Assembly (NCBI RefSeq): GCF_050613185.1
Contig: NZ_CP192511.1
Coordinates: forward strand, 868,001-932,000
Reading direction: 5' to 3'
Origin: Chelonobacter sp050613185
GTDB taxonomy: Bacteria; Pseudomonadota; Gammaproteobacteria; Enterobacterales; Pasteurellaceae
DNA length: 64,000 nucleotides
The notes beneath the pieces are model-generated. The model was not told the origin of the DNA. It did no database searches and saw nothing but the letters and a program-made list of their open reading frames with translations. Positions within the stretch are counted from its first letter, which is position 1, and every line of letters starts with the position of its first letter. Below, in pieces: positions 26,588-35,581 of the stretch. The translations under genes were made by a program, and so were the position numbers.

Positions 26588-27250
26588 ATGAGCCAATTTA
26601 AACTGATTGCCTTTGATCTGGACGGCACGCTGGTCGATAGTTTGCCCGATTTAGCCCTGTCGCTTAATCAAGCCTTTGCCGAGGTCGGCTTGCCGCAAGC
26701 GCCTGAAGAGTTGGTGCTGACCTGGATCGGCAACGGGGCTGAGGTGCTACTGGCACGCGGCTTGGAATGGAGCAAAGCGGAGCTGGACGAAGAACAAATC
26801 CGACAACTGAAAAAACGGTTCGGGTTTTATTACGGTGAAAATATTTGCAATAAAAGCCGCCTTTATCCGAAGGTAAAACAGACCTTAGAAACCCTGAAAG
26901 CGCAGGGCTATCTGTTGGCGGTGGTGACCAATAAGCCGACCAAGCACGTGCAGCCGGTGCTGGCGGCGTTCGGTATCGATCATCTCTTTTCCGAATTATT
27001 AGGCGGTCAATCGCTACCGGCGATTAAACCACACCCTGCGCCGTTGTACTATCTGTGCGGCAAATTCGGGATTTGTCCGAAACAACTGCTGTTTGTCGGC
27101 GATTCAAAAAATGATATTCTGGCGGCACACAGCGCAGGCAGTCCGGTGGTCGGGCTGACTTACGGCTACAATTACAATATTCCGATCAGCGAATCTAATC
27201 CGGATTGGGTGTTTGACGATTTTGCCGATATTTTAAACGTGATCAATTAA
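26588..27250 (+). CDS. gph: phosphoglycolate phosphatase
   Basis: A 220-residue HAD phosphatase. Motif I is FDLDGTLVDSLPDL (nucleophile Asp9), motif II VVTNKP, motif III lysine in IKPHPAPLYYL and motif IV FVGDSKNDILAAHSAG. It removes 2-phosphoglycolate arising from DNA repair or oxidative damage. The start is the ATG behind AAGGAAGAG. It lies between rpe and trpS with short gaps and is surely co-transcribed. Confidence 0.94.
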   Translation: MSQFKLIAFDLDGTLVDSLPDLALSLNQAFAEVGLPQAPEELVLTWIGNGAEVLLARGLEWSKAELDEEQIRQLKKRFGFYYGENICNKSRLYPKVKQTLETLKAQGYLLAVVTNKPTKHVQPVLAAFGIDHLFSELLGGQSLPAIKPHPAPLYYLCGKFGICPKQLLFVGDSKNDILAAHSAGSPVVGLTYGYNYNIPISESNPDWVFDDFADILNVIN

Positions 27251-27267
27251 TTCTAAGGAAAATAACC

Positions 27268-28275
27268 ATGAGCAAAAAACCAGTCGTATTCAGCGGGGTG
27301 CAACCGTCGGGCGAATTAACCATCGGCAACTATTTGGGCGCGCTGCGTCAATGGGCGAAAATGCAGGACGAATTTGATTGCCTGTTTTGTATTGTCGATT
27401 TGCACGCCATCACCGTGCGCCAAGATCCGCAAGCCTTGCGCAATGCGACCTTAGATACTTTGGCGATTTACCTTGCCGCCGGAATCGATCCGGAAAAAAG
27501 CACCATTTTTGTGCAATCGCACGTGCCGGAACACACTCAGCTGGCGTGGGTGCTGAACTGCTACAGTTATTTCGGCGAAATGAGCCGTATGACCCAGTTT
27601 AAAGACAAATCTGCGCGCTACGAAGAAAACGTCAATGTCGGCTTGTTTACCTATCCGGTGCTAATGGCGGCGGATATTTTGCTGTATCAAGCCAATCAAG
27701 TGCCGGTGGGCGATGATCAACGTCAACATTTGGAAATCAGCCGTGATATTGCCCAGCGTTTCAATGCGCTGTACGGCGATCCGTTCACTGTGCCGGAAGC
27801 TTTTATCCCGAAAGCCGGGGCGCGCGTGATGTCACTGTTAGAACCGACCAAAAAAATGTCAAAATCCGACGACAACCGCAACAACGTGATCGGTTTGTTG
27901 GAAGATCCGAAAGCGGTGGCGAAAAAAATCAAAAGAGCGGTCACCGATTCCGACGAGCCGCCAGTGGTGAAATACGACCGTGAAAACAAAGCCGGAGTGT
28001 CCAATTTGTTGGATATTTTATCCGGCGTAACCGGCAAAACCATTGCCGAGTTAGAAGCGGAATTTGACGGCAAAATGTACGGACACCTGAAAAGTGCGGT
28101 TGCCGATGAAGTGTCAGCCATGCTGACCGAACTGCAAGCGCGCTTCCAACATTTCCGTAATGATGAAGCCTTGTTAAACCGTATTTTACGCGAAGGGGCG
28201 GAAAAAGCCCAAGCCAGAGCCGCCGAAACCTTGCGTAAGGTATATGATACGGTCGGATTTGTGGCAAGACCGTAA
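27268..28275 (+). CDS. trpS: tryptophanyl-tRNA synthetase
   Basis: A 335-residue class I synthetase charging tRNA-Trp. The HIGH-like motif is in SGVQPSGELTIGNYLGAL and the KMSKS motif in PTKKMSKSDDN near 195. GDDQRQHLEISRDIAQRFN is typical. A TAAGGAAAAT site precedes the ATG. It closes the rpe-gph-trpS unit, with 30 bases before the next gene, ycdX-like, that may also be on the same transcript. Confidence 0.97.
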   Translation: MSKKPVVFSGVQPSGELTIGNYLGALRQWAKMQDEFDCLFCIVDLHAITVRQDPQALRNATLDTLAIYLAAGIDPEKSTIFVQSHVPEHTQLAWVLNCYSYFGEMSRMTQFKDKSARYEENVNVGLFTYPVLMAADILLYQANQVPVGDDQRQHLEISRDIAQRFNALYGDPFTVPEAFIPKAGARVMSLLEPTKKMSKSDDNRNNVIGLLEDPKAVAKKIKRAVTDSDEPPVVKYDRENKAGVSNLLDILSGVTGKTIAELEAEFDGKMYGHLKSAVADEVSAMLTELQARFQHFRNDEALLNRILREGAEKAQARAAETLRKVYDTVGFVARP

Positions 28276-28305
28276 AAGTGCAGTTGGCAAATAACAGAGG
28301 AAAAC

Positions 28306-29046
28306 ATGACATATCCGGTTGACTTACATACGCATACCATTGCCAGCAGCCATGCTTACAGCACCTTGCATGAGTATATCGCCGTCGCCAAACAACGCGG
28401 TATCCGCCTGTTTGCCAATACCGACCACGGTCCGGCACTGGGCGACGCGCCGCACGAATGGCATTTTTCCAATCTGGCGATTCTGCCGCGTTTTATTGAC
28501 GGCGTCGGTATTTTGCGCGGTATCGAAGCCAATATCTTGAATACTGACGGCGAAACCGATTGTAACGATCGTATGCGCCGTTCATTGGATTTGGTGTTGG
28601 CGGGCTTTCATCCGCCGTCAATTCAGCCAAGTTCGCGCGATGATCACACCGAAGCGCTGATTAATTGTATCAAAAGCGGAAAGGTGGATATCATCACCCA
28701 CCCGGGCAACCCGAAATTTCCGATTGATGCCGTGGCGGTGGCACAAGCGGCGGCGGAATACAATGTCGCCTTGGAAGTCAATAATTCCTCGTTTTTGCAT
28801 TCGCGCGTCGGCAGCTATGACAACTGCCTGACCATTGCCGCCGCGGTGCGCGACGCCGGCGGTTGGGTCAGTATCGGTTCCGATTCGCATTATGCCGGTT
28901 ATTTGGGCGATTTCAGCCATAGTTTGGCATTATTGGCTGAGGTTGATTTTCCGCCGCAGCGGGTGCTAAACCAAAGTCCGCGGGTGCTGCTCGATTTTCT
29001 GGAAAGCCGCGGTTGGGCAAAAATTGCCGAATTCGCCGATCTGTAA
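28306..29046 (+). CDS. ycdX: PHP-domain phosphatase, YcdX type
   Basis: A 246-residue PHP-superfamily metal hydrolase. Trinuclear zinc ligands expected in YcdX are seen in DLHTHTIASSHAYST, NTDHGPA, GIEANIL, AGFHPP, THPGNP and GSDSH. E. coli YcdX is a phosphatase linked to swarming; the physiological substrate is unknown. An AGAGGAAA site precedes the ATG, which lies 30 bases behind trpS. A strong hairpin terminator follows at 29114. Confidence 0.9.
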   Translation: MTYPVDLHTHTIASSHAYSTLHEYIAVAKQRGIRLFANTDHGPALGDAPHEWHFSNLAILPRFIDGVGILRGIEANILNTDGETDCNDRMRRSLDLVLAGFHPPSIQPSSRDDHTEALINCIKSGKVDIITHPGNPKFPIDAVAVAQAAAEYNVALEVNNSSFLHSRVGSYDNCLTIAAAVRDAGGWVSIGSDSHYAGYLGDFSHSLALLAEVDFPPQRVLNQSPRVLLDFLESRGWAKIAEFADL

Positions 29047-29110
29047 CTACTCCAATTGATATAATTGGCGCACAAAATTACTTAAAATTAGGTAATCTCG
29101 GTTTTTATTT

Positions 29111-29146
29111 TTTGCCGCTTATTCGATAATAAGCGGCATTTTAATT
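29111..29146. terminator. rho-independent terminator after the YcdX-type gene
   Basis: GCCGCTTATT (29114-29123) and AATAAGCGGC (29128-29137) form a perfect 10-bp stem with a CGAT loop, followed by TTTTAATTTT. A T-run also precedes it on the plus strand. Confidence 0.9.
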
Positions 29147-29164
29147 TTCTACAGCGAGATCACC

Positions 29165-29857
29165 ATGAAAATCCTAAAAAACAAAACCGCACTTACCACC
29201 TTTGCCCTGTTAAGCGGCTGCCTGAGCTTCTCTTTTGCCGCCCATGCCGAACTGAAAAAAATTCCGCAGGATTATGTCGAGAATAACCGCGCCGAAAGCG
29301 CAAAGATTTTCTATACCGCCCCGGTCGAGCCGAATTTAGTTTCCGACTTAGTCTATGCGCTTGACGACATTAATATTCATTATCCGCAGTTGAAAAAAAT
29401 CTATCTGTATCTCAACAGTGACGGCGGCGATATGGACAGCGGGCAGATTGCCCACTGGGCGGTGAAAAGTTCGAAAATTCCGGTGACTACGGTCAATTTA
29501 TCCATGGTCGGTTCTTCGGCAACCATTATTTTCTGCGGTGCGGAAGAACGGTTATCACTGCCGGGCGGCAAATTTTTACTGCACGCCTCCAGCTTAACCG
29601 GCTCGGAAGGGCTGCTGCGCCCGGATGATATTGATAATCTGAAAAAAGAATCGCAGATGTATAATCAAGTGTTTTTTGATACCTACAAACAATGCACCCA
29701 TTATAGCGATCAGGAGATCAGCCGCTTCTTGCACAGCGAAGGCACGCGCTTGCTGCTCACCGCCGATGAAGTGAAGGATAAAAAGCTGATCAGCGGCATG
29801 GCGCAAAAAATCGAACAAACCCCGATCAGCTATCATATTATGCAAGACGGCGAATAG
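29165..29857 (+). CDS. exported ClpP-like protein
   Basis: A 230-residue protein with an N-terminal export signal and a ClpP/crotonase fold. Residues 1-28 end AAHA, suggesting signal peptidase I cleavage, but LSGC at 16-19 could also be a lipobox. The fold marks are IYLYLNSDGGDMDSG (79-93), like the INSPGG turn of ClpP, MVGSSATIIFCGAEERLSLPG (114-134) with Ser118 as likely nucleophile, and FLLHASS with His140. The Asp expected in the RD(x)F(Y)M region is not evident (SEGTRLLLTADEV). It stands alone between two terminators or repeats. A uptake core lies inside the signal sequence. Substrate and partner are unknown. Confidence 0.8.
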   Translation: MKILKNKTALTTFALLSGCLSFSFAAHAELKKIPQDYVENNRAESAKIFYTAPVEPNLVSDLVYALDDINIHYPQLKKIYLYLNSDGGDMDSGQIAHWAVKSSKIPVTTVNLSMVGSSATIIFCGAEERLSLPGGKFLLHASSLTGSEGLLRPDDIDNLKKESQMYNQVFFDTYKQCTHYSDQEISRFLHSEGTRLLLTADEVKDKKLISGMAQKIEQTPISYHIMQDGE

Positions 29858-29918
29858 TGCATTCCCTGTCGCTTAAACCGCACTTTGCCTGAAAAATACG
29901 GTCATCCACGCAGATCCT

Positions 29919-30058
29919 CCCTTCTCCCCCCTTGTGGGAGAAGGGCAGGTTTTAGCTTCGTTCAGAAGCTAAAATCAGGATGAGGGGTGATAAATGTTTT
30001 TGTGGGAATTTCACCCTCATCCGCCCTTACGGACACCTTCTCCCATTAAGGGAGAGGG
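29919..30058. repeat. compound palindromic intergenic repeat (REP-like)
   Basis: Four inverted repeats are nested in about 140 bases: CCCTTCTCCC with GGGAGAAGGG (29919-29945), TTTTAGCTTC with GAAGCTAAAA (29950-29974), GGATGAGGGGTGA with TCACCCTCATCC (29978-30022), and CCTTCTCCC with GGGAGAGGG (30036-30058). The first and last arms are also complementary to each other, so the whole can fold into one cruciform. It lies between converging genes and resembles dispersed CCTTCTCCC-type repeats common in proteobacterial genomes (from memory). No coding content is seen. Confidence 0.85.
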
Positions 30059-30108
30059 AAGCTAGTAACCCAATTCTTAATAACTATCGACAACAAATAG
30101 TGGAACGA

Positions 30109-31242
30109 TCAACGGGTCATTTGATAAATGCGCGCAATATTCTGTGCGGTTGAAATCAGATTTTTGCGTCCATTGGCTAAGGTTTCTTCTAGCGAACCCA
30201 ATTGGGTGATAATCGGGAATACTGCGTCAATACCGTGGGCGTACACCGCTTCATAATCATCACGCAGGCAGCCGGAAATCGCAATCACCGCCTTGTTAAA
30301 CCGCTTCGCCGTTTTGGCAACGCCAATCGGCGTTTTACCATGTACGGTTTGCCCGTCGATCCGCCCTTCGCCGGTGATCACCAAATCCGCATCTTGCAAT
30401 TGCTGCGCCAAATTCACCGCTTCCACCACAATCTGCACGCCCGGGCGCAACGTCACGTTCGGCAGCAACAATAAACCGCCGCCCATGCCGCCCGCCGCGC
30501 CGGCGCCGGCAACCTCGCTGATTTGCAAGCCCAACTGCCGTTTGGCAATCGCGGCAAAATGCGCCAACGCCCGATCTAACTGTAACACCATCGCCGGAGT
30601 AGCGCCTTTTTGCGGTCCGAAGGTCGCCGAAGCGCCGTGTTGTCCGCACAGCGGATTATCCACATCGCACGCCACTTCGATTTCCACCCGTTGTAAACGC
30701 GGATCAAGCCGATCCAATGTAATCGCTGCGATTTGCGCTAATTTTTCACCGCCAAAGCCAAGTGGTTGCTGTTGTTGGTCGCGAAAATCCACGCCTAATG
30801 CCTGTAGCATACCGACACCGCCGTCATTGGTGGCACTGCCGCCGATACCTAAAATGATTTTTTCAACCCCGTGATCAAGTGCGGCTTTAATCAGCTCGCC
30901 GGTGCCGTAACTGGTGGTCAGCAACGGATTGCGCTGTGCCGGCGGCACCAAATGCAAGCCGGACGCCGCCGCCATTTCGATAATCGCGGTTTTACCGTCG
31001 CCGGATAAGCCGAAGAAAGCGGTGGTTTTCTCGCCCAACGGTGCGGTCACCGCCACCTCCAGCAAGCGTCCGCCGGTCGCATCGACTAACGACTGCACCG
31101 TGCCTTCGCCGCCGTCTGCCATCGGCACTTTGATATATTCGGCTTGCGGAAAAATTTTCTTAAACCCGCTTTCAATGGCTTCCGCCACTTCAAGTGCGGT
31201 CAAACTCTCTTTAAACGAATCGGGGGCAATGACAATTTTCAT
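30109..31242 (-). CDS. glxK: glycerate kinase
   Basis: A 377-residue glycerate kinase of the GarK/GlxK family (length and N-terminus MKIVIAPDSFKESLTALEVA typical). Blocks VPMADGGEGTVQSLVDATGG, ILGIGGSATNDGGVGMLQALG and VITGEGRIDGQTVHGKTP are diagnostic. It phosphorylates D-glycerate to 2-phosphoglycerate. No glucarate, galactarate or glyoxylate genes are beside it; it shares a strand with the downstream-facing HAD gene 31 bases upstream. The choice between the garK and glxK symbols is uncertain. Confidence 0.9.
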   Translation of the reverse strand: MKIVIAPDSFKESLTALEVAEAIESGFKKIFPQAEYIKVPMADGGEGTVQSLVDATGGRLLEVAVTAPLGEKTTAFFGLSGDGKTAIIEMAAASGLHLVPPAQRNPLLTTSYGTGELIKAALDHGVEKIILGIGGSATNDGGVGMLQALGVDFRDQQQQPLGFGGEKLAQIAAITLDRLDPRLQRVEIEVACDVDNPLCGQHGASATFGPQKGATPAMVLQLDRALAHFAAIAKRQLGLQISEVAGAGAAGGMGGGLLLLPNVTLRPGVQIVVEAVNLAQQLQDADLVITGEGRIDGQTVHGKTPIGVAKTAKRFNKAVIAISGCLRDDYEAVYAHGIDAVFPIITQLGSLEETLANGRKNLISTAQNIARIYQMTR

Positions 31243-31273
31243 GATTTATCCTTCATTAAGTTTCATTCCGCAC

Positions 31274-32086
31274 TTAGGCTAAAATAAATTTCTCGATCAC
31301 CTCGGCAACGCCGGATTCGTTATGATCGGCGGTGATATAGTCGGCAATCGCTTTCAGCTCGTCGGTGGCATTGCCCATCGCCACACCGAGCCCGGCGTAT
31401 TGCAGCATATGCAGATCATTGCCGGCATCGCCGCAGCAGATAATTTCTTCGGGCTGAATCTGCAAGTGTTGCGCCAACGCGGCTACCCCCGCGCCTTTAT
31501 TCACTTCAGGGTGGATAAACTCCAAGAAAAACGGCGCACTGCGTACAATGGTGTAACGTGCGCGGAGTTCACTCGGCATATCATCAATAATGGTTTGTAA
31601 CAACTGCGGCGGATCGATCATCATGCTTTTGATAATCGGCTCGTCATCGTCCAGTTCGGCAAAATCGAGCAGGGTAAAATCTATCCCGTTGGAATCGGCT
31701 TCATGTTGAGTGTAATGGCTGGCTTGCGGCGTGATTAAACCGCGCGTCGGCGAAAAGGCATGGGTGTTTAACCCGAATTGCCTGGCGTAAGCGGCAACCA
31801 ACTTGGCGTCTTTGCCGCGCAACATTTTACTGTTGATCACCCGCCCGTCGCTCACCCGCTCAACTCGCGCGCCGTTAAAGCACAGCACATAATCGTTGTC
31901 GCCGGTCATACCCAGTTGTTTTAGGTATTTTTGCATACCGATATGAGGCCGTCCCGAAGCTAAAATTACCTGCGCCCCTTGCTCCCGCGCCGCCGAAATC
32001 GCCGCTTGATTCCGCGGGCTGATTTCTTTTTGTGTATTCAATAAGGTGCCGTCTAAATCCAAGGCGATCAGTTTATACTTTGCCAT
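31274..32086 (-). CDS. yidA: Cof-type HAD sugar phosphatase (YidA-like)
   Basis: A 270-residue HAD-IIB protein. Motif I is LIALDLDGTLLNTQKEIS (nucleophile Asp9), motif II LASGRPHIG, motif III lysine in VNKGAGVAALAQHL and motif IV CCGDAGNDLHMLQYAG. GMQKYLKQLGM and LCFNGARV resemble E. coli YidA, which dephosphorylates several sugar phosphates. Thirty-one bases separate it from the glycerate kinase gene, so the two probably form an operon. A TAGGAGATG-like site precedes the ATG. Confidence 0.88.
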   Translation of the reverse strand: MAKYKLIALDLDGTLLNTQKEISPRNQAAISAAREQGAQVILASGRPHIGMQKYLKQLGMTGDNDYVLCFNGARVERVSDGRVINSKMLRGKDAKLVAAYARQFGLNTHAFSPTRGLITPQASHYTQHEADSNGIDFTLLDFAELDDDEPIIKSMMIDPPQLLQTIIDDMPSELRARYTIVRSAPFFLEFIHPEVNKGAGVAALAQHLQIQPEEIICCGDAGNDLHMLQYAGLGVAMGNATDELKAIADYITADHNESGVAEVIEKFILA

Positions 32087-32266
32087 ATCATCTCCTTTTG
32101 CTTAGCGTAAGCATAACATTACCGTCGCGAACACAGAAAGAAAATTGCGTGAACTGGCGCACAAATCCGGACTGCCGCTGTCATCATGGCCAATAATGCT
32201 TTTGCAATTCCAATTGAATCGCATAGAATACCTTTCTTACTGATTGCAATGATATTTGGAGCACTT

Positions 32267-34234
32267 ATGTCTGTTAAAATGAAGCCTTTACTACTCAGTA
32301 GTTTAATCGCAACCGCACTTTCGTCTTCAATCGGTGCATACGCCGCCGATTTGGATCTGCGCATTATCGAAACCACCGACCTACACGCCAATATGATGGA
32401 TTTTGATTATTACAAAAACGCACCGTCCGAAAAATTAGGTTTGGCCCGTGCCGCTGATTTAATCCAAACCGCACGCCAACAAGTCAAAAACAGTGTGTTG
32501 GTGGATAACGGCGATGTGATCCAAGGCAGCCCGATGGGGGACTACGCTGCTGCCAAAGGCTTAAATAAAGGTGAAACCCACCCGGTTTTTAAGGCGATGA
32601 ATTTACTGAAGTATGATGTCGGAACGGTCGGCAACCACGAATTTAACTACGGTTTGGACTTTATGCAAACCGCACTTGCCAGCGCGAATTTTCCGTATAT
32701 CAGCTCGAATGTGATCGATGTCAGCACCGGCAAGCCGTATTTCGAGCCGTATCTGCTTAAAGACTATCAATTTATCGACGAGGACGGTCAGCCACAAAAT
32801 TTAAAAATCGCCTATATCGGCTTCGTACCGCCGCAAATTTTGACTTGGGATAAAAAGCACCTTGAAGGCAAACTGGCGGTGAAGGATATCACTGAAAGCG
32901 CACGCGAAATCGTATCACAGGTGAAAGCACAGGGCGCAGATTTAGTCATTGCCTTGGCGCACAGCGGTTTATCGGCTGCAGCGGAAGATAAAGAAAACGG
33001 TGCAGAAAATGTAGTGGCAATGTTAGCGCAAATCGAGGGCATTGACGCGATTGCGTTCGGACACGCGCACGGCGTCTTCCCGGGCAAATCGTTCAGCGGT
33101 TTTGAAAATGTCGATTTAGACAAAGGCACGATAAACGGCGTAGCGGCGGTAATGCCCGGCTCATGGGGCAGCCACGTCGGCGTGATCGATTTAAAACTGA
33201 ACAACGACAGCGGCAAATGGCTGGTCACCCAAGCCACCGCCGCAGCCCGCCCGATTTACGATAACGAAAGCAAAAGTGCGGTCGCCAACAGCTATCAACC
33301 GATTATCGAGGCATTAGCCGACGATCACCAAAATACCTTGAATTACGTCAATCAGCCGATCGGAAAAGCCAGTGACAAAATGTACAGTTTCTTGGCATTG
33401 GTGCAAGATGATCCGACCATTCAAATCGTCAATCAAGCACAACAAGATTATGTACAACGCTTTGTGCAAGGCAATCCTGATTTGGAAAAGCTACCGGTCA
33501 TTTCCGCTGCCGCCCCGTTTAAAGCCGGCGGACGCAAAAATGATCCGAACGGTTATACCGAAGTGGAGACCGGCGAGCTGACCTTCCGCAATGCGGCGGA
33601 TCTATACCTCTATCCGAACACCTTAGTGGCGTTGAAAATCAACGGCGCGCAAGTGAAAGAGTGGTTGGAATGCTCCGCCGGACAGTTTAATCAAATTGAC
33701 CCAAACAAAGCCACGACGCAGGGTTTGATCAACTGGGACGATTTCCGCAGCTATAATTTTGACGTGATCGACGGCGTAAATTACCAAGTGGATTTAACCC
33801 AAGCGGCGCGTTACGACGGCGATTGCAAGTTAATTAACCCAGAAGCCCACCGTATCAGCGAACTGACCTTTAACGGCAAAGCGGTTGATCCCACGCAGGA
33901 ATTTTTAATCGCCACCAATAACTACCGCGCTTTCGGCAATAAATTCCCCGGCACCGACGGCAGTCAACTCGCCTTCGCCGCACCGGACGAAAACCGCACG
34001 ATTTTAGCCGACTACATCCGCCGCGTCAGTCAAGAACAGGGCGAAGTCAAACCGCAAGCGGATAAAAACTGGCGTTTCAAAGCGATTCCGAACAACAAGG
34101 CAACCATCGTATTCGAGACCTCGCCATCGGATAAAGCCGCCGAATTTATCCGACAAAACGCCCAATACCCAATGCAAAAAGTCGGACAAGATGAAGTCGG
34201 TTTTGCGTTGTATCAGTTAGATTTGAGTAAGTAA
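32267..34234 (+). CDS. cpdB: 2',3'-cyclic-nucleotide 2'-phosphodiesterase / 3'-nucleotidase
   Basis: About 655 residues, near the 647 of E. coli CpdB. The ATG at 32267 behind TTTGGAG is chosen because the signal peptide (MSVKMKPLLLSSLIATALSS, ending AYA) begins there, although the frame is open 27 codons earlier. The metallophosphoesterase part carries IIETTDLHANMMDFDYYK, DNGDVIQGSP, TVGNHEFNYGL, IALAHSG and GHAHGVFPG; the 5'-nucleotidase C-terminal domain has NNYRAFG and the Tyr/Phe-rich binding block. It acts in the periplasm to salvage nucleotides. The 180-base upstream gap shows no other gene. Confidence 0.95.
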   Translation: MSVKMKPLLLSSLIATALSSSIGAYAADLDLRIIETTDLHANMMDFDYYKNAPSEKLGLARAADLIQTARQQVKNSVLVDNGDVIQGSPMGDYAAAKGLNKGETHPVFKAMNLLKYDVGTVGNHEFNYGLDFMQTALASANFPYISSNVIDVSTGKPYFEPYLLKDYQFIDEDGQPQNLKIAYIGFVPPQILTWDKKHLEGKLAVKDITESAREIVSQVKAQGADLVIALAHSGLSAAAEDKENGAENVVAMLAQIEGIDAIAFGHAHGVFPGKSFSGFENVDLDKGTINGVAAVMPGSWGSHVGVIDLKLNNDSGKWLVTQATAAARPIYDNESKSAVANSYQPIIEALADDHQNTLNYVNQPIGKASDKMYSFLALVQDDPTIQIVNQAQQDYVQRFVQGNPDLEKLPVISAAAPFKAGGRKNDPNGYTEVETGELTFRNAADLYLYPNTLVALKINGAQVKEWLECSAGQFNQIDPNKATTQGLINWDDFRSYNFDVIDGVNYQVDLTQAARYDGDCKLINPEAHRISELTFNGKAVDPTQEFLIATNNYRAFGNKFPGTDGSQLAFAAPDENRTILADYIRRVSQEQGEVKPQADKNWRFKAIPNNKATIVFETSPSDKAAEFIRQNAQYPMQKVGQDEVGFALYQLDLSK

Positions 34235-34260
34235 TACCCTCTACTGATAAAATATCGACT

Positions 34261-34288
34261 AGGGCGCATTTAATGCGCCCTGATTTTT
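34261..34288 (+). terminator. terminator of cpdB
   Basis: AGGGCGCATT and AATGCGCCCT form a near-perfect hairpin (34261-34281) followed by GATTTTTTC. It stands between the cpdB stop and the convergent GNAT gene and may serve both. Confidence 0.85.
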
Positions 34289-34795
34289 TCATTCCGTTTG
34301 GTAACCCAACAACAGCAACGTTTCTTTATGCTGCTGCATATCGGCGATATTCGGCAGTTCGCCCCATTGCTGAAAACCGCATTTTTGCAGCACGCCGACG
34401 CTGGCGGGGTTGCCTTTGAACACAAAGGCGAGCAGAGTGGAATAATGCAGCGGTTGCATTTGCTGTTGTAAAAAACGTACCACTTGCGTGCCAATTCCTT
34501 TGCCTTTGGCTTGGTTATCCAGATAAAAACTGGCTTCGGCGGTGATATCGTATGCCGGTCGCCCGTAAAACGGCGACAAGCTTGCCCAACCGATCAGCTG
34601 ATCTGGCGTATTTCGCACCGCCCAAATCGGGTGGCGCGCGCTATTGCGGTGAAAGTCAAACCAAGCTTGTCGGTCGGCAACCGATATCGGGGCTAAATCG
34701 GAGGTGATATGGCGGCTGGCGATAGTTTGGTTATAAATCGCCACAATTTGCGCCAAATCTTGCGCTTGGGCTTTTTCAATCCGAATGGTTGTCAT
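34289..34795 (-). CDS. GNAT N-acetyltransferase (phosphinothricin/methionine sulfoximine type)
   Basis: A 168-residue single GNAT domain. The pattern IVAIYNQTIASRHITSDLAP, PIWAVRNTPDQLIGWASLSPFYGRPAYDITAEASFYLD and KGKGIGTQVVRFLQQQM (acetyl-CoA P-loop about 93-109), then NPASVGVLQKCGFQQWGEL, is that of the Pat/MnaT group acting on amino-acid analogues. It is 12 bases behind the narQ remnant. The true substrate is unknown. Confidence 0.85.
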   Translation of the reverse strand: MTTIRIEKAQAQDLAQIVAIYNQTIASRHITSDLAPISVADRQAWFDFHRNSARHPIWAVRNTPDQLIGWASLSPFYGRPAYDITAEASFYLDNQAKGKGIGTQVVRFLQQQMQPLHYSTLLAFVFKGNPASVGVLQKCGFQQWGELPNIADMQQHKETLLLLGYQTE

Positions 34796-34807
34796 GTGTA
34801 ATCCTTG

Positions 34808-35554
34808 TTATTCCACGTCGTCCGCCAACAATAAACTGACTTCGGTGCCGCCGCTGGCACGACGCGCAATGGTCAAATGCGCATTCAACTCTTGCGCTCG
34901 CTCCTGCATGATATTCAAGCCGTAGTGCCCACTTGGTTCCGCCAGCGATGGAATGCCGACACCGTTATCGCGAATAATCACGGTGTTTTCGCCGTTGTCG
35001 TTACTGCGCGCAATCACTTCAATCAACGTGGCGTGGGCGTGTTTAATGCTGTTCAGCACCGCCTCACGCACAATTTGCAGTAAATGAATCTGTTGTTGCG
35101 CGTTTAGCAATTGCGACGGTAACGCACAATCCAGCGTGATTTGCGCTTCGGAACGAGATTGTAACGAATTGATCACCTCCTGCAAGGCAAGTTTCAAGTT
35201 CGATTCGCTGACGGTCAAACGGAAAGTCGCCAACAGCTCGCGCAGTTGGGTATAACCGTCGGCAAGTGCGGTTTCAAATTGGTGCAGAATATTCAAACTT
35301 TTCGCCGCCCGCTCCTCGCTCAGTTCTTGCAAAATACTGCGGCGTATCAACGTCAACCGGATTTGCAGATATGCCAACACTTGTGCCAAGGAATCATGCA
35401 ATTCACGCGCAATAATCGAGCGTTCCTGCATTAAAATTAAGTGTTGTCGCTGGCGCAACAGCTGATAGGAATGCAATGCCCGCCCCAACATCTGCGCAAT
35501 ATTTTCAATCGTACGCAGGTCAGGATAGGCTGTGCTGCGCTGCCAATTCAGGTT
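34808..35554 (-). pseudogene. narQ: 5'-truncated nitrate/nitrite sensor kinase (narQ)
   Basis: The remaining C-terminal part has the HisKA_3 phospho-acceptor block ARELHDSLAQVLAYLQIRL, REAVLNSIKHAHATLIEV (N box) and RDNGVGIPSLAEPSGHYGLNIMQERAQEL (G box), as in NarQ/NarX. The frame runs upstream of the first Met (35491) through AYPDLRTIENIAQ to 35554, where an IS150-type element begins. The periplasmic sensor, membrane segments and HAMP region are missing and do not reappear beyond the IS, where a CLC gene ends instead. Transmembrane signalling is therefore lost; a soluble kinase fragment starting at 35491 is possible but unproven. Confidence 0.85.
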
Positions 35555-35581
35555 TGATCTGACCCTAAAAAGTTGGACTGC

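Noticed and set aside
32119..32391. A 90-codon minus-strand frame across the cpdB start
   Set aside because: It overlaps the signal peptide region of cpdB and shows no start signal or known domain.
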